Origin: Candidatus Nitrospira nitrificans
Lineage (GTDB): Bacteria > Nitrospirota > Nitrospiria > Nitrospirales > Nitrospiraceae
Direction of reading: 5' to 3'
NCBI RefSeq assembly: GCF_001458775.1
Contig: NZ_CZPZ01000015.1
Span: forward strand, 1 to 59,878
DNA: 59,878 bases
Part shown: positions 8,339 to 17,056 of the stretch, piece by piece
How the letters are laid out: every line of letters begins with the position of its first letter
How positions within the stretch are numbered: position 1 is the first letter of the stretch
The notes under the pieces: generated by a model
Database searches by the model: none
Seen by the model: only the letters and a program-made list of their open reading frames with translations
What the model was told of the DNA's origin: nothing
Program-made: the position numbers and the translations under genes

Positions 8339-8764
8339 GTGAAGCGCGTGGTGAAAAAGACCCTTCCCTCACTCGTGGCGGTGGTGGTGTGTCTGTCATT
8401 CATGGGTTGTAATGTGGTTCGTGTGACCCTCAATACGACGCTCACGCCGGAGAACGTCGCATTCATCGTCCCGGGAAAGACCACATTGACCGAGGTCATC
8501 ACCAAGCTCGGCACACCGGATACCCTCACGGATGCTGACTCAGGGGTTGTCGCGACATACCGGTTCCTCGACCTGAAATATTCACGTGTCAACTTCGGAT
8601 GGTTGGCGAAACCCTGGACACCCGTGGATCCGGATTTGATCTTTTCACGGACCGGACTTGGGGTCGATGAGTTCCAAGTGTTCTGTAATCCTGACTGGAT
8701 TGTTGTGCAGCAAGGTTTTCAACGCAGTCTCATCAGACCTCCGTTCCATCCCTATCCCTTTTAA
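8339..8764 (+). CDS. BamE/SmpA-like lipoprotein, copy 2
   Basis: A 141-aa predicted lipoprotein with the lipobox LSFMGC. The mature part again has the motif GKTTLTEVITKLGTPDTLT, matching the first copy's KTEVVNLLGAPDRLL, so the two genes look like a diverged tandem pair. I placed the start at the GTG at 8339, one base past the preceding stop and just after GGAG; GTG codons at 8348 or 8351 are alternatives. The C terminus (about residues 105-141) differs from copy 1. Probably outer-membrane anchored. Confidence 0.75.
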   Translation: MKRVVKKTLPSLVAVVVCLSFMGCNVVRVTLNTTLTPENVAFIVPGKTTLTEVITKLGTPDTLTDADSGVVATYRFLDLKYSRVNFGWLAKPWTPVDPDLIFSRTGLGVDEFQVFCNPDWIVVQQGFQRSLIRPPFHPYPF

Positions 8765-8798
8765 CAACACAAACGATCCCCTCCATAATACCTGTAGA

Positions 8799-9280
8799 TA
8801 GCAAGTTAAATTGTCCGGTGTATGGAGCACATGATCTGTCCGGTATGTCCTCTCAAATCATGTCAGCTGCGCGCTGAAATGTTTTCGCGCACAATTGACT
8901 TAGGAGCAATGATCGGTCGGGCGTCCGATCCATGGGGCGAGCCACGACGACCTGGCTGAGCCTTGTCCGGTTCGATCACCCACCCATCCGACTGATACCG
9001 CGCCAAGCACCGTGGGCCATGGAAGACGGCCAACGGGCCATCGGGGTATTCATAGACCCGCACGGTGACTTCCACGGTATTGTCGTTGGGGACGACGCGC
9101 TCTTCCTGGACACAGAGCACATCGGCGAGATCAGTCCCAATCCACGGGACGAAGGCCGTGCCCGCTTCAGTCGCCGCCACCTCCTGTAGGATCCGTGCCC
9201 GCGTCATGGTGTCCCTCCTTGAGGGCGCACCCTAAACCGGACACTTCATGTGCTACAAAAAGCGAACAGATGATGTGCTA
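8799..9280. mobile_element. Internally deleted IS remnant (ISNCY-like)
   Basis: A 19-bp inverted repeat with 17 matches flanks a short transposase remnant: AGCACATGATCTGTCCGGT at 8826-8844 and the complement of AGCACATGAAGTGTCCGGT at 9236-9254. Outer TAGCA ends at 8799 and 9280 suggest the full termini. The interior is far too short for a functional element. It may be mobilisable in trans, like a MITE. Confidence 0.75.
8863..9207 (-). pseudogene. Transposase remnant with in-frame internal deletions
   Basis: The 114-codon frame starts with an intact AAGGAGG ribosome-binding site and the typical N terminus MTRARILQEVAA. It then jumps to the C-terminal part of an ISNCY-type integrase-core transposase (LADVLCVQEERVV, YEYPDGPLAVFHGPRCLARY). 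A stretch of family sequence also appears missing between DNTV and VRVYEYPDG. Two in-frame deletions therefore left the ends and removed the whole DDE catalytic core. The product would be inactive as a transposase. The family name is from memory of these motifs. Confidence 0.75.
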
Positions 9281-9339
9281 GCCACATCCCCTCCATAATG
9301 AATTGCCGCTGTCCTCGACCGCAGCTATAATGGCGGACC

Positions 9340-10194
9340 GTGGAGCGACCATCTTCCGATCAAGCGGTGCCGTCACAGCCCGATATCACATCCTCCTCCT
9401 ATATTCCCGCCGATAAAGATACGGAGTTTCTCCAGCGCGATGAGCTTCGGCCGATTCGCATCGGACTCGAACTCCTGAAGCCGGAGCTGATTCAGCGCGA
9501 GGAACGCATACACTCAACCATCGTGGTCTTCGGAAGTGCCAGACTGCATGAGCCCACTGTGGCACAACAAGCGCTGCACCAAATCGAAGCGGAAGCCGCC
9601 CACAGGCCGAATGATCCCGCGTGCCGGCAGAAAGTCGCCATTGCCAAGCGGCAGCTCGAACTCGCCAAGTATTATGAGATCGCCCGAGAATTCAGCCGGT
9701 TGGTTTCGTCGACCTGCCAGATCGACGGCCATTGCGACTATGTCATCGTGACCGGCGGAGGGCCCGGCATCATGGAAGCGGCCAATCGTGGCGCGGCGGA
9801 TGTGAACGCCAAATCCATCGGGCTCAACATTACCCTGCCGCACGAACAATACCCGAACCCCTACATCACACCCAAGCTGAGCTTTCAGTTTCGCTATTTC
9901 GCCATCAGGAAAATGCATTTCCTCATCCGAGCGAAGGCGCTGGTCGCGTTTCCCGGAGGGTTCGGCACACTCGATGAGTTGTTCGAAACGCTCACCTTGC
10001 TCCAGACCGGGAAAACTGAGAGCGTGGTCGTCGTTCTGGTAGGACGGGACTTTTGGGGACGTCTGATCAACTGGCAACTGCTGGTCGAATGCGGCCTGAT
10101 CACACAGCAGGACCTGCAACTGTTTCACTATGCCGAGACAGCTCAGGAAATCTGGGATCTCATCTCACGCCACAATGGAGCACACGCCATATGA
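9340..10194 (+). CDS. LOG family protein (lysine-decarboxylase-like Rossmann fold)
   Basis: A 284-aa LOG-family protein. The two family motifs are present: GGGPGIMEAANRGA (about residues 143-156) and PGGFGTLDELFE (about 203-214), the catalytic PGGxGTxxE box. LOG proteins are nucleoside 5'-monophosphate phosphoribohydrolases, or in bacteria often of unknown substrate. The N-terminal extension of about 60 residues is longer than in minimal LOG proteins. The start is a GTG at 9340 with only a weak ribosome-binding site. The stop overlaps the next start by 4 nt, so translation is coupled. Confidence 0.88.
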   Translation: MERPSSDQAVPSQPDITSSSYIPADKDTEFLQRDELRPIRIGLELLKPELIQREERIHSTIVVFGSARLHEPTVAQQALHQIEAEAAHRPNDPACRQKVAIAKRQLELAKYYEIAREFSRLVSSTCQIDGHCDYVIVTGGGPGIMEAANRGAADVNAKSIGLNITLPHEQYPNPYITPKLSFQFRYFAIRKMHFLIRAKALVAFPGGFGTLDELFETLTLLQTGKTESVVVVLVGRDFWGRLINWQLLVECGLITQQDLQLFHYAETAQEIWDLISRHNGAHAI

Positions 10195-11588
10195 AACTCT
10201 CATTCCACGGCGCCGCCCGTTCGGTCACCGGGAGTCGACATATGTTAGAGGTGCCGGGGTTCCGCATGCTGTTGGATTGCGGAATGTTTCAGGGCCGCCG
10301 GGAGGAGGCATTCAGGCGGAACCGAGACTTCGGGTTTGAACCCAAGTCGCTGGGGGCGGTGCTGCTCTCCCATGCGCACATCGATCATTCCGGAGCACTT
10401 CCGGTGCTTCCTCGACAGGGATTTTCAGGAAAAGTCTATCTCACCAGAGCCACGGCTGATTTGGCCGGCATCATGCTCGAAGATTCCGCCCGTGTGCAGG
10501 AAAACGACTGCCGCTACGTCAACAAACAAGAGAAGCGGCGCGGGAGAACTTGTATTCAGCCGTTGTATGACGGCAACGATGTTCGGAAAATTGTCAGGAC
10601 ATTTGAAGGCGAACGATACGGAGCTCAACTGAAGCTCGCGCCGCGCGTGATGGCGTCGTTTCATGACGCCGGTCATATCTTGGGATCGGCGGCTATTCGC
10701 GTCAAGTATTCGGCACGGGGCAATAGCACCACCGTCTTGTTCAGCGGCGATCTGGGTCGGTCCCACATGCCGATCCTGCGTGATCCCGAACCGCCACCGG
10801 CCTGCGATATCCTGATTCTGGAATCCACCTACGGCGATCGCTTGCACGAACAGGCCGGCGAGGAAACGAAAAAGAAGGCCCAGGACCTGATTGCCCACGC
10901 GCGGCAACACAAGAGCAAGATCATCGTGCCGGCCTTTGCCGTGGGTCGCACCCAAGAGCTGGTGATGCGGATCAAGGAACTGGTCGGTGAGGGTCGCGTG
11001 GACCCCATTCCCATCTATATCGACTCACCGCTGGCTGATAAGGCCACGGAGGTGTTCAAGCGCCACCCGGAATGTTATGACGAAGAGACCATGAAGACCT
11101 TCTCATCCGGGGGCGATGTCTTCGCCTCGCGCTACATCCACTTCGTGTCGTCGCAGGAAGACAGCAAGCGGCTCAATGCCATGCGGGGGCCCTGTGTCAT
11201 CATTTCCTCGTCGGGGATGTGCGAGGGCGGCCGGGTCATTCACCATCTCAAACATGCGATTCTGGACGAGGCGAACATCATCGTGTTTGTCGGCTTTCAA
11301 GCGGAACATACACTTGGGCGCAAACTGGTCGAGGGTTGGGATGTGGTCCCGATCTTCGGCGTGCCGACGAAGCGCCGGGCCCAAATCGTCAAGTTCAACG
11401 GTCTGTCGGCCCATGCCGATCGCAATGATTTGTTGGCCTACGTGCGAGCGATCACTCCGCAGCCCAGCACCGTCTTCATCGTGCATGGTGAAGAGAAACA
11501 GGCCCTCTCCTTGGGCGCGGCGATCCAAGCAGAACATCCGAAGATCGATGTGCGAATTCCGCATCAGGGCAGCACGCATGACGTCTAG
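10191..11588 (+). CDS. MBL-fold beta-CASP RNA-processing exonuclease-like protein
   Basis: A 465-aa metallo-beta-lactamase/beta-CASP hydrolase of the RNA-specificity type (YsaA/RMMBL family). The zinc motif SHAHIDHSG gives H61, H63, D65 and H66. Later beta-CASP elements include FSGDLGRSHMPILRDP, PAFAVGRTQELV and the C-terminal NGLSAHADR of the RMMBL domain. Likely an RNA endo- or exonuclease in the cytoplasm. I chose the ATG at 10191, which overlaps the LOG stop as ATGA; a longer upstream frame lies inside the LOG gene and is not credible. The P1 peptidase gene overlaps its end by 11 nt. Confidence 0.9.
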   Translation: MKLSFHGAARSVTGSRHMLEVPGFRMLLDCGMFQGRREEAFRRNRDFGFEPKSLGAVLLSHAHIDHSGALPVLPRQGFSGKVYLTRATADLAGIMLEDSARVQENDCRYVNKQEKRRGRTCIQPLYDGNDVRKIVRTFEGERYGAQLKLAPRVMASFHDAGHILGSAAIRVKYSARGNSTTVLFSGDLGRSHMPILRDPEPPPACDILILESTYGDRLHEQAGEETKKKAQDLIAHARQHKSKIIVPAFAVGRTQELVMRIKELVGEGRVDPIPIYIDSPLADKATEVFKRHPECYDEETMKTFSSGGDVFASRYIHFVSSQEDSKRLNAMRGPCVIISSSGMCEGGRVIHHLKHAILDEANIIVFVGFQAEHTLGRKLVEGWDVVPIFGVPTKRRAQIVKFNGLSAHADRNDLLAYVRAITPQPSTVFIVHGEEKQALSLGAAIQAEHPKIDVRIPHQGSTHDV

Positions 11589-12807
11589 CGCCGGGCATTC
11601 TATCGAGGCGATAGGACAAGGGATCGCTCGGCTGATCACCCTGTCGTGCCTCACCATCGTGATCGCAGGGTGCGTCTCGCCTGCCACGGCTGAATCACCA
11701 CAAGAACGTCAACGCCTACGGGATCTTGGCATCGTGATCGGACAGTCTCAGCCCGGCCCTCTGAATGCGATTACCGACGTAGCCGGTGTGAAAGTCGGCC
11801 ACACGACCCTCATTCAAGGCGAGGGACCGCTTAAGCCGGGCCAAGGTCCCGTCCGCACAGGCGTGACCGTTGTGATTCCTCGCGAGGATGTCTGGCACAA
11901 GAAGGTCCCCGCCGGCTCGTTCGTGCTGAACGGCACCGGCGAAATGACCGGCCTCGCATGGGTCGCGGAGTCGGGCTTCCTCGAATATCCCATTGCCCTC
12001 ACGAACACGCTCAATATCCCCCGCGTGGCGAACGGCGTCATGAGCTGGATGATCATGCGGTATCCGGAGATCGGTATCTCCGATGACACGCTCACACCCG
12101 TCGTGGCCGAGTGCGACGACGGCCGATTGAACGACATCCAAGGCCGCCATGTATCCGAACCGGATGTGATCGCGGCGCTCAACGGCGCGAGCAGCGGCCC
12201 GGTGAAGGAAGGCACCGTTGGAGCCGGCACGGGCATGATCTCCTATGGATTCAAGGGCGGCATCGGCACCGCATCACGAAAGCTCTCGGAGAAGGAAGGC
12301 GGCTACACCATCGGAGTCCTCGTCAATGCGAATCATGGCCGTCGACCGGAATTGGTCATCGCGGGCGTACCGGTGGGAAGACTCTACGAACCATCACGAC
12401 AGATGTCTGAGGCGCTCTCGCCAGGCCAAAGCGAAGGGTCCATCATCGTCGTCATCGCCACCGATGCGCCGCTCGACAGCCGCCAGCTCACGCGCTTGGC
12501 CAAACGCGCGGCGCTCGGCCTGGCCCGCACCGGTTCCACTGCCCGCCACAGCAGCGGTGACTTCATGCTCGCTTTTTCCACCGCCAACGTCATTCCGCAT
12601 TATCCGAAAGAGCCAATCTACCAGCTGACCCATCTGGCCGATACCCACCTGAACCCGCTCATCACCGCCACGGTCGAGGCCACCGAAGAAGCCATTCTGA
12701 ACGCCCTCACCATGGCTTCCACGATGACGGGTCGAGACGGCCGGCGGGTCGAGGCCATCGACCTCATGCGCCTCCACACACTTCTGTCCGGTTCGCGAGG
12801 AAACTGA
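11578..12807 (+). CDS. P1 family (DmpA/BapA-type) aminopeptidase, predicted lipoprotein
   Basis: A 409-aa peptidase of family S58 (DmpA/BapA). These Ntn-type enzymes self-cleave and remove N-terminal D-, L- or beta-amino acids. Family motifs: DVAGVKVGHTTL, RTGVTVVIPR, EGTVGAGTGM and GFKGGIGTASR. In the family the autocleavage nucleophile lies in the last motif; here Thr231 or Ser233 are candidates (inference). The N terminus has a hydrophobic segment ending IVIAGC (Cys32), a lipobox, so an envelope location is likely. The start at 11578 overlaps the nuclease gene by 11 nt. Confidence 0.88.
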   Translation: MTSSAGHSIEAIGQGIARLITLSCLTIVIAGCVSPATAESPQERQRLRDLGIVIGQSQPGPLNAITDVAGVKVGHTTLIQGEGPLKPGQGPVRTGVTVVIPREDVWHKKVPAGSFVLNGTGEMTGLAWVAESGFLEYPIALTNTLNIPRVANGVMSWMIMRYPEIGISDDTLTPVVAECDDGRLNDIQGRHVSEPDVIAALNGASSGPVKEGTVGAGTGMISYGFKGGIGTASRKLSEKEGGYTIGVLVNANHGRRPELVIAGVPVGRLYEPSRQMSEALSPGQSEGSIIVVIATDAPLDSRQLTRLAKRAALGLARTGSTARHSSGDFMLAFSTANVIPHYPKEPIYQLTHLADTHLNPLITATVEATEEAILNALTMASTMTGRDGRRVEAIDLMRLHTLLSGSRGN

Positions 12808-12927
12808 TCACCTGAGGTTCTGAGCATTTGTTGACCGTCGCATCCTGCGCCCCATTGTAAGGTGAACCAAGCTTGCAAATGTGGCGATTCCCTCGTTATC
12901 CTGCGAATGGTACCCTGGAGGAATGGC

Positions 12928-13155
12928 ATGGGCGATTATCAGATCGGTGGCGGGCTCCAACTGCTGACAGCGGTGCAAAAGACAGAAGCCTTTGCCGAGT
13001 TCCTCAAGGCACGAATGATTCACGCGCTGGAAACGGAAGATCCGACCGAATTGCATTACCTCCTGGCGCAGGTGGACGATTATCATTCCTATCTGTGGCG
13101 CTATTATAAGAAGCTCGCGCAGACCCGAGCCCAGCGGATGGATCCAGGCGTCTGA
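12928..13155 (+). CDS. Small hypothetical protein
   Basis: A 75-aa protein of unknown family, predicted soluble and alpha-helical (LLTAVQKTEAFAEFL, LHYLLAQVDDYHSYLW). I chose the ATG at 12928 because GGAGG sits 6 nt upstream; a longer frame from 12862 has no ribosome-binding site. There is no signal peptide. It sits alone between the P1 peptidase and the FIST protein on the same strand. Confidence 0.6.
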   Translation: MGDYQIGGGLQLLTAVQKTEAFAEFLKARMIHALETEDPTELHYLLAQVDDYHSYLWRYYKKLAQTRAQRMDPGV

Positions 13156-13233
13156 TCCCCCGCTCGCTCCGAGGTTGTGCGATCCACACACATATCGGAC
13201 TCACCTAATCTGTCCCCATCATGAGGCGCAATC

Positions 13234-14403
13234 GTGCAATTTGCAGTAGCTCTCTCGAAAACGGCGGAGACGGAATCTGCGGCTCAGGCCGTAGCTGAAG
13301 ATATTCGAGCGCAGCTGGGTGCCGCGCCGGTCGACCTCGCCTGCGTCTTCTTTTCCGCTCATCATGCGGCCGAGGCCGATCTCTTGGCGCAGGCGCTGAC
13401 AAGCACGCTTCATCCGAACCTCCTGATCGGCTGCAGTGGAGAGGGGGTCATTGCCGGCGCGGAAGAAGTGGAAACGGCCCCGGCGGTGACCGTTTGGGCC
13501 GCGGCCCTTCCCGACGTCCATCTGCACCCATTGCGATTGTCGTTTTCACCGACCCAGGATCAATTTCACCTCTCGGGATGGCCTGAGCCTGGGACTCACG
13601 ACGCATCGTTCCTCCTGCTCGCCGATCCCTTCACCGCGCCTGTTCAAGACATCCTGGGGATGTTGGAAGAGCGTTACCCTGGAGCGAAGGCGGTCGGAGG
13701 ACTGGCCGGAGGCGGACAGGAGGCCGGCATGAACCGGCTGGTGCTCAACGACCAGGTCTTCGATGGCGGGCTTGTGGGGGTCCGGCTTTCGGGAGCGGTG
13801 GCAATTCGCCCAGTCATTTCTCAAGGCTGCCGCCTGATCGGCGAGCGATTCGTCGTGACGAAGGCGGAGCGCAATCTGCTACATGAACTCGGGGGCGCGC
13901 CGGCGTTGGAGCGGTTGCAGGCGGTCTTCGAATCCCTGTCGGAGGAAGACCGGTTACGCGCCAATCGGGCGCTTCACCTCGGGATCGTGATCGATGAACA
14001 TCGGAACCGGTTCGAACGCGGAGATTTTCTCATTCGCAATCTGCTCGGGGCCGACCGCGCCACCGGCGCCGTCGCGATCGGTGATGTGGTGCAAGAGGGG
14101 CAGACGGTGCAGTTCCATCTTCGCGATGCGGACTCAGCCACGGAAGATTTGAACGCCCTGTTGGCGACCGACCGAGCCGGTCATCGGCATCCTGTCCTCG
14201 GCGCACTCATGTTCAGCTGTTGCGGCCGTGGTCTGGGGCTCTTTGGACGGCCGAACCATGATGCGGCTGCGACCACGCAACAGCTGGGACCGATTCCGAT
14301 CGCGGGGTTCTTTGCGCAAGGCGAGATCGGCCCTATTGGCAACCGCAACTTCTTGCACGGGTACACGGCCAGTCTGGCGCTCTTTGCCGAACGGGACCGG
14401 TAA
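13234..14403 (+). CDS. FIST domain signal-transduction protein
   Basis: A 389-aa protein with an N-terminal FIST_N domain (about residues 30-215) and a FIST_C domain (about 220-370). FIST domains are predicted ligand sensors, proposed to bind small molecules such as amino acids, and often partner with two-component systems. Recognisable parts: the N-terminal LIGCSGEGVIAG, the central GGLAGGG and the C-terminal MFSCCGRG. No output domain is attached. The GTG start lies behind GAGG. The gene seems monocistronic. Confidence 0.88.
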   Translation: MQFAVALSKTAETESAAQAVAEDIRAQLGAAPVDLACVFFSAHHAAEADLLAQALTSTLHPNLLIGCSGEGVIAGAEEVETAPAVTVWAAALPDVHLHPLRLSFSPTQDQFHLSGWPEPGTHDASFLLLADPFTAPVQDILGMLEERYPGAKAVGGLAGGGQEAGMNRLVLNDQVFDGGLVGVRLSGAVAIRPVISQGCRLIGERFVVTKAERNLLHELGGAPALERLQAVFESLSEEDRLRANRALHLGIVIDEHRNRFERGDFLIRNLLGADRATGAVAIGDVVQEGQTVQFHLRDADSATEDLNALLATDRAGHRHPVLGALMFSCCGRGLGLFGRPNHDAAATTQQLGPIPIAGFFAQGEIGPIGNRNFLHGYTASLALFAERDR

Positions 14404-14465
14404 GTCCCAGTCCTGGTTGACCCAACCATCCTGACCATGCCATACAGTGTGAGGGAGGAGATCTT

Positions 14466-14894
14466 ATGAAATCATGGTTCTTTTCATCGCTCGTCGTGAT
14501 GCTGATGCTGATATTCTCATTGGGAGTAGGAGGTTCCATGGCTGAGAGCAATCAGGAAGTCACAACGCCCTCCGGGCTCAAATATGTGGATCAGGTAGTC
14601 GGCACCGGAGAGGTGGCGGTCGCCGGCAAGACGGTGAACGTCCATTATACCGGGTGGCTGGAGAACGGGAAAAAATTCGATAGCTCCGTCGATCGTGGAC
14701 AGCCCTTCTCGTTTCCCCTCGGCGCCGGGCGTGTCATCAAGGGGTGGGATGAAGGGGTCCAGGGCATGAAAGTGGGAGGCAAGCGGAAACTCACGATCTC
14801 CTCCGATTTGGGGTACGGCTCGCGCGGTGCCGGCGGAGTGATCCCACCGAACGCCACGCTGATTTTCGACGTCGAGCTCCTCGGAGTCCATTGA
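14466..14894 (+). CDS. Exported FKBP-type peptidyl-prolyl cis-trans isomerase
   Basis: A 142-aa protein made of a signal peptide (hydrophobic residues about 4-24, probable cleavage after SMA) and one FKBP domain from about residue 32. Diagnostic segments are [36 protein letters not shown] and [17 protein letters not shown]. It would catalyse proline isomerisation during folding of periplasmic proteins. The ATG is preceded by GGGAGGAG. Family and export are both well supported. Confidence 0.93.
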   Translation: MKSWFFSSLVVMLMLIFSLGVGGSMAESNQEVTTPSGLKYVDQVVGTGEVAVAGKTVNVHYTGWLENGKKFDSSVDRGQPFSFPLGAGRVIKGWDEGVQGMKVGGKRKLTISSDLGYGSRGAGGVIPPNATLIFDVELLGVH

Positions 14895-14985
14895 ACGTCA
14901 TCAGGTCTATCGGGTCAGAACGTCATCAAGTCCGGGTCTTCGAATTCTCTGACGTGACGGGTTGTCCGACGTTCGACTGATCATT

Positions 14986-16089
14986 ATGAAACAGACTCCG
15001 CTGCACGCGTGCCATCGGGCGGCCGGCGCCAAGCTCGTCGACTTCGCGGGATGGGAAATGCCCATCCAGTACAGCGGCGTGGTGGATGAATATCACACCG
15101 TCCGCAGCAAGGCCGGTCTCTTCGATGTCAGCCATATGGGCCGACTTGTCCTCGCCGGCTCCGGGGCCGAAGCACTGCTTCAACGCATGACGACGAATGA
15201 TCTGGCGGCGCTGCGGCCCATGCAGGCGCAGTACTCGATGGTCTGCAACGAGCAGGGCGGCATCAAGGACGACATATTCGTCTATCGATTGGCGAAGGCC
15301 GGAGTATTTCTTCTCTGCGTCAATGCGTCGAATCGAGCCAAGATCGTATCCTGGCTGACGGAGCACGGTCAGGCGTTTCCTGATTGTCAAATTTCCGACC
15401 GTTCGGCGGAGATCGCGCAAATCGCCTTGCAGGGCCAGGCTGCGCGGGCGATCGTCGCGTCGCTCGGGTTCTCACAACTGGAGCAGCTCAAGCTCAGAGA
15501 ATCCACGATGGTGCAAGTGGCGGATGTGGAGTGTCTGGTGGCGCGAACGGGTTATACCGGGGAGTTCGGCTATGAGTTCTATGTGTATGGGCCGGCCGAC
15601 CCAGTCTGGGACAAGCTCCTGCACGCAGGCAAGCCGTTCGGATTGAAGCCGGCTGGTCTGGGTGCGCGAGATCTCTTGCGCCTAGAGATGGGGTATTTGC
15701 TCTATGGCAACGATATCGATGAGCGAACGACGCCGATCGAGGCCGGAGCGGAATGGGCCGTGCGGTTCGAGAAAGGGGACTTTATCGGAAAACCTGTCCT
15801 GCTGGCTCAAAAGCAAGCAGGCCCGTCCAGGCGCTTCATCGGCTTTGAATTGCTGGAAAAAAGTGTCCCCCGCCACGGGTTCACGATTCTCTCTGTATCC
15901 TCACCCCAGACTCCCATCGGAGCAGTCACCAGCGGCAATCTTTCCCCGCTTCTCCAGAAGGGAATTGGCTTGGGGTACGTTGCTGCCGAGTATGCCGAGC
16001 CGGGAACGGACCTCTTCATCGACATTCGTGGAAAAGCGGTTCCGGCGAAGGTGGTGAAGCCGGCGTTCTATAAACGTCCCTCGAAGTAA
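14986..16089 (+). CDS. gcvT: Glycine cleavage system T protein (aminomethyltransferase)
   Basis: A 367-aa GcvT. It transfers the methylene group of aminomethyl-lipoyl-GcvH to tetrahydrofolate and releases ammonia. Motifs: the N-terminal HAAGAKLVDFAGWEMP-type segment (here CHRAAGAKLVDFAGWEMP), DVSHMGRL, GYTGEFGYEFY, and EKGDFIGKPVL in the barrel domain. The YgfZ signature KGCYTGQE is absent, which argues for true GcvT. The ATG at 14986 is preferred to an upstream TTG at 14962. No gcvH or gcvP is nearby. A Nudix gene follows after 68 nt. Confidence 0.92.
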   Translation: MKQTPLHACHRAAGAKLVDFAGWEMPIQYSGVVDEYHTVRSKAGLFDVSHMGRLVLAGSGAEALLQRMTTNDLAALRPMQAQYSMVCNEQGGIKDDIFVYRLAKAGVFLLCVNASNRAKIVSWLTEHGQAFPDCQISDRSAEIAQIALQGQAARAIVASLGFSQLEQLKLRESTMVQVADVECLVARTGYTGEFGYEFYVYGPADPVWDKLLHAGKPFGLKPAGLGARDLLRLEMGYLLYGNDIDERTTPIEAGAEWAVRFEKGDFIGKPVLLAQKQAGPSRRFIGFELLEKSVPRHGFTILSVSSPQTPIGAVTSGNLSPLLQKGIGLGYVAAEYAEPGTDLFIDIRGKAVPAKVVKPAFYKRPSK

Positions 16090-16157
16090 GTGACGCCCTA
16101 GTCGGAGGGGTCGCTCCCGGTTCAACCTGCACAGTGCTCAGCCGAGGAGAATCTCGA

Positions 16158-16679
16158 ATGGTTCGCAATATTTACACAGGGAAGGTTGTCACACTGAACG
16201 TCGACACCGTGCAATTACCGAACGGTGTGACGGTGGACCTCGAAACCATCCGTCATCCGGGGGCGGCCGCGGTCGTGCCGATCAAAGATGATGGGACCGT
16301 GGTCTTAATCCGGCAGTTCCGGCACGCGGCCGGGGGGTTCATTTACGAGATTCCTGCAGGAAAATTATCTCCGGGCGAAGATCCGTTGCATTGCGCGGCA
16401 CGCGAACTGGAGGAAGAGATCGGCTATCGCGCGGCCTCGTTTGAGTTGCTCTCGAGTATCTTCACGGCTCCGGGGTTTGCGGACGAGGTGATTCATGTCT
16501 ACAAGGCCACCGGTCTGACACAAGGGCGTCAGCAGTTGGATCACGACGAAGTGCTTGAGATCGTCGAAATGTCGCTGGAACAAGCGATCACAAGAATTCA
16601 GGACGGCACAATCCGAGATGGGAAAACGATCGTGGGATTACAAGCCGTCCATATCATGTCGAACTCGACTCGTCGCTGA
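16158..16679 (+). CDS. Nudix hydrolase, ADP-ribose pyrophosphatase type
   Basis: A 173-aa Nudix protein with a perfect Nudix box (G-x5-E-x7-REL-x-EE-x-GY), starting at GKLSPGED and ending at RELEEEIGY. The upstream VVLIRQFRHAAGGFIYEIPAG is characteristic of ADP-ribose pyrophosphatases (NudF type), which hydrolyse ADP-ribose to AMP and ribose 5-phosphate. The start is an ATG nine nt after GAGGAG; the frame's earlier start lacks support. It may be cotranscribed with gcvT. Confidence 0.9.
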   Translation: MVRNIYTGKVVTLNVDTVQLPNGVTVDLETIRHPGAAAVVPIKDDGTVVLIRQFRHAAGGFIYEIPAGKLSPGEDPLHCAARELEEEIGYRAASFELLSSIFTAPGFADEVIHVYKATGLTQGRQQLDHDEVLEIVEMSLEQAITRIQDGTIRDGKTIVGLQAVHIMSNSTRR

Positions 16680-16763
16680 CCAGGTAGTGTGCCGACGGAA
16701 GTTGAGGAAGTCGGTCAGGCCTGTCTGAGAGTATCCGCGGTAACGACTCCGTACAATAATTTG

Positions 16764-16794
16764 GGGGCACCTCCACACGATGTGGAAGTGCCCC
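16764..16794 (-). terminator. Terminator for the Lys/Glu-rich exported protein
   Basis: GGGGCAC (16764-16770) pairs with GTGCCCC (16788-16794), extended by an inner TCCACA/TGTGGA pair and a CGA loop, with one mismatch. On the minus strand it follows the stop at 16823 and is trailed by an AT-rich tract. It may also terminate the converging Nudix transcript. Confidence 0.75.
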
Positions 16795-16822
16795 TAAAGT
16801 TCCAACCTCACCAGACGGAGTC

Positions 16823-17056
16823 TTATTTTCCGCCCTTCTCGTCCTTCTTATCGCCAAAGGTGTCCGCATGGCCACCTTTCTTCTCTTCTTTCTTATCGCC
16901 GAAAGTCTCGTCGGCCTTGCCATCCTTCTTCTTCTCTTCAGCCATCACCACATGGCCGCCCTTCTTCTCTTCCTTCTTGTCTCCGGCGAACGCGGGCGCG
17001 CTGAAGGTTACCGCCACCGCCACTGCCATTACTGCCATTAACATGCTCTTCATCAT
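16823..17056 (-). CDS. Small exported Lys/Glu-rich repeat protein
   Basis: A 77-aa protein: a signal peptide (Met-rich core, cleavage predicted after SAPAFA) followed by about 53 residues made almost only of K, E, G, D and H. Repeat units GDKKEEKKGGH and ETFGDKKEEKKGGH/ADTFGDKKDEKGGK recur three times. The mature peptide is predicted disordered and very hydrophilic. The start at 17056 has a strong GGAGGAT site five nt upstream. The His/Glu/Lys content could suit metal binding or a stress role, but this is a guess. I know no named family. Confidence 0.75.
   Translation of the reverse strand: MMKSMLMAVMAVAVAVTFSAPAFAGDKKEEKKGGHVVMAEEKKKDGKADETFGDKKEEKKGGHADTFGDKKDEKGGK

Larger units (their letters stand above)
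8776..9299. repeat. 14-bp direct repeat pair around the IS remnant
   Basis: ATCCCCTCCATAAT occurs at 8776-8789 and again at 9286-9299, bracketing the IS remnant at distances of 9 and 6 nt from its outer ends. It could be a long target duplication, a recombination scar or part of a composite unit. Confidence 0.7.

Noticed and set aside
10053-10190. Upstream extension of the beta-CASP nuclease frame
   Set aside because: Lies inside the LOG gene; the ATGA overlap start at 10191 fits family length.
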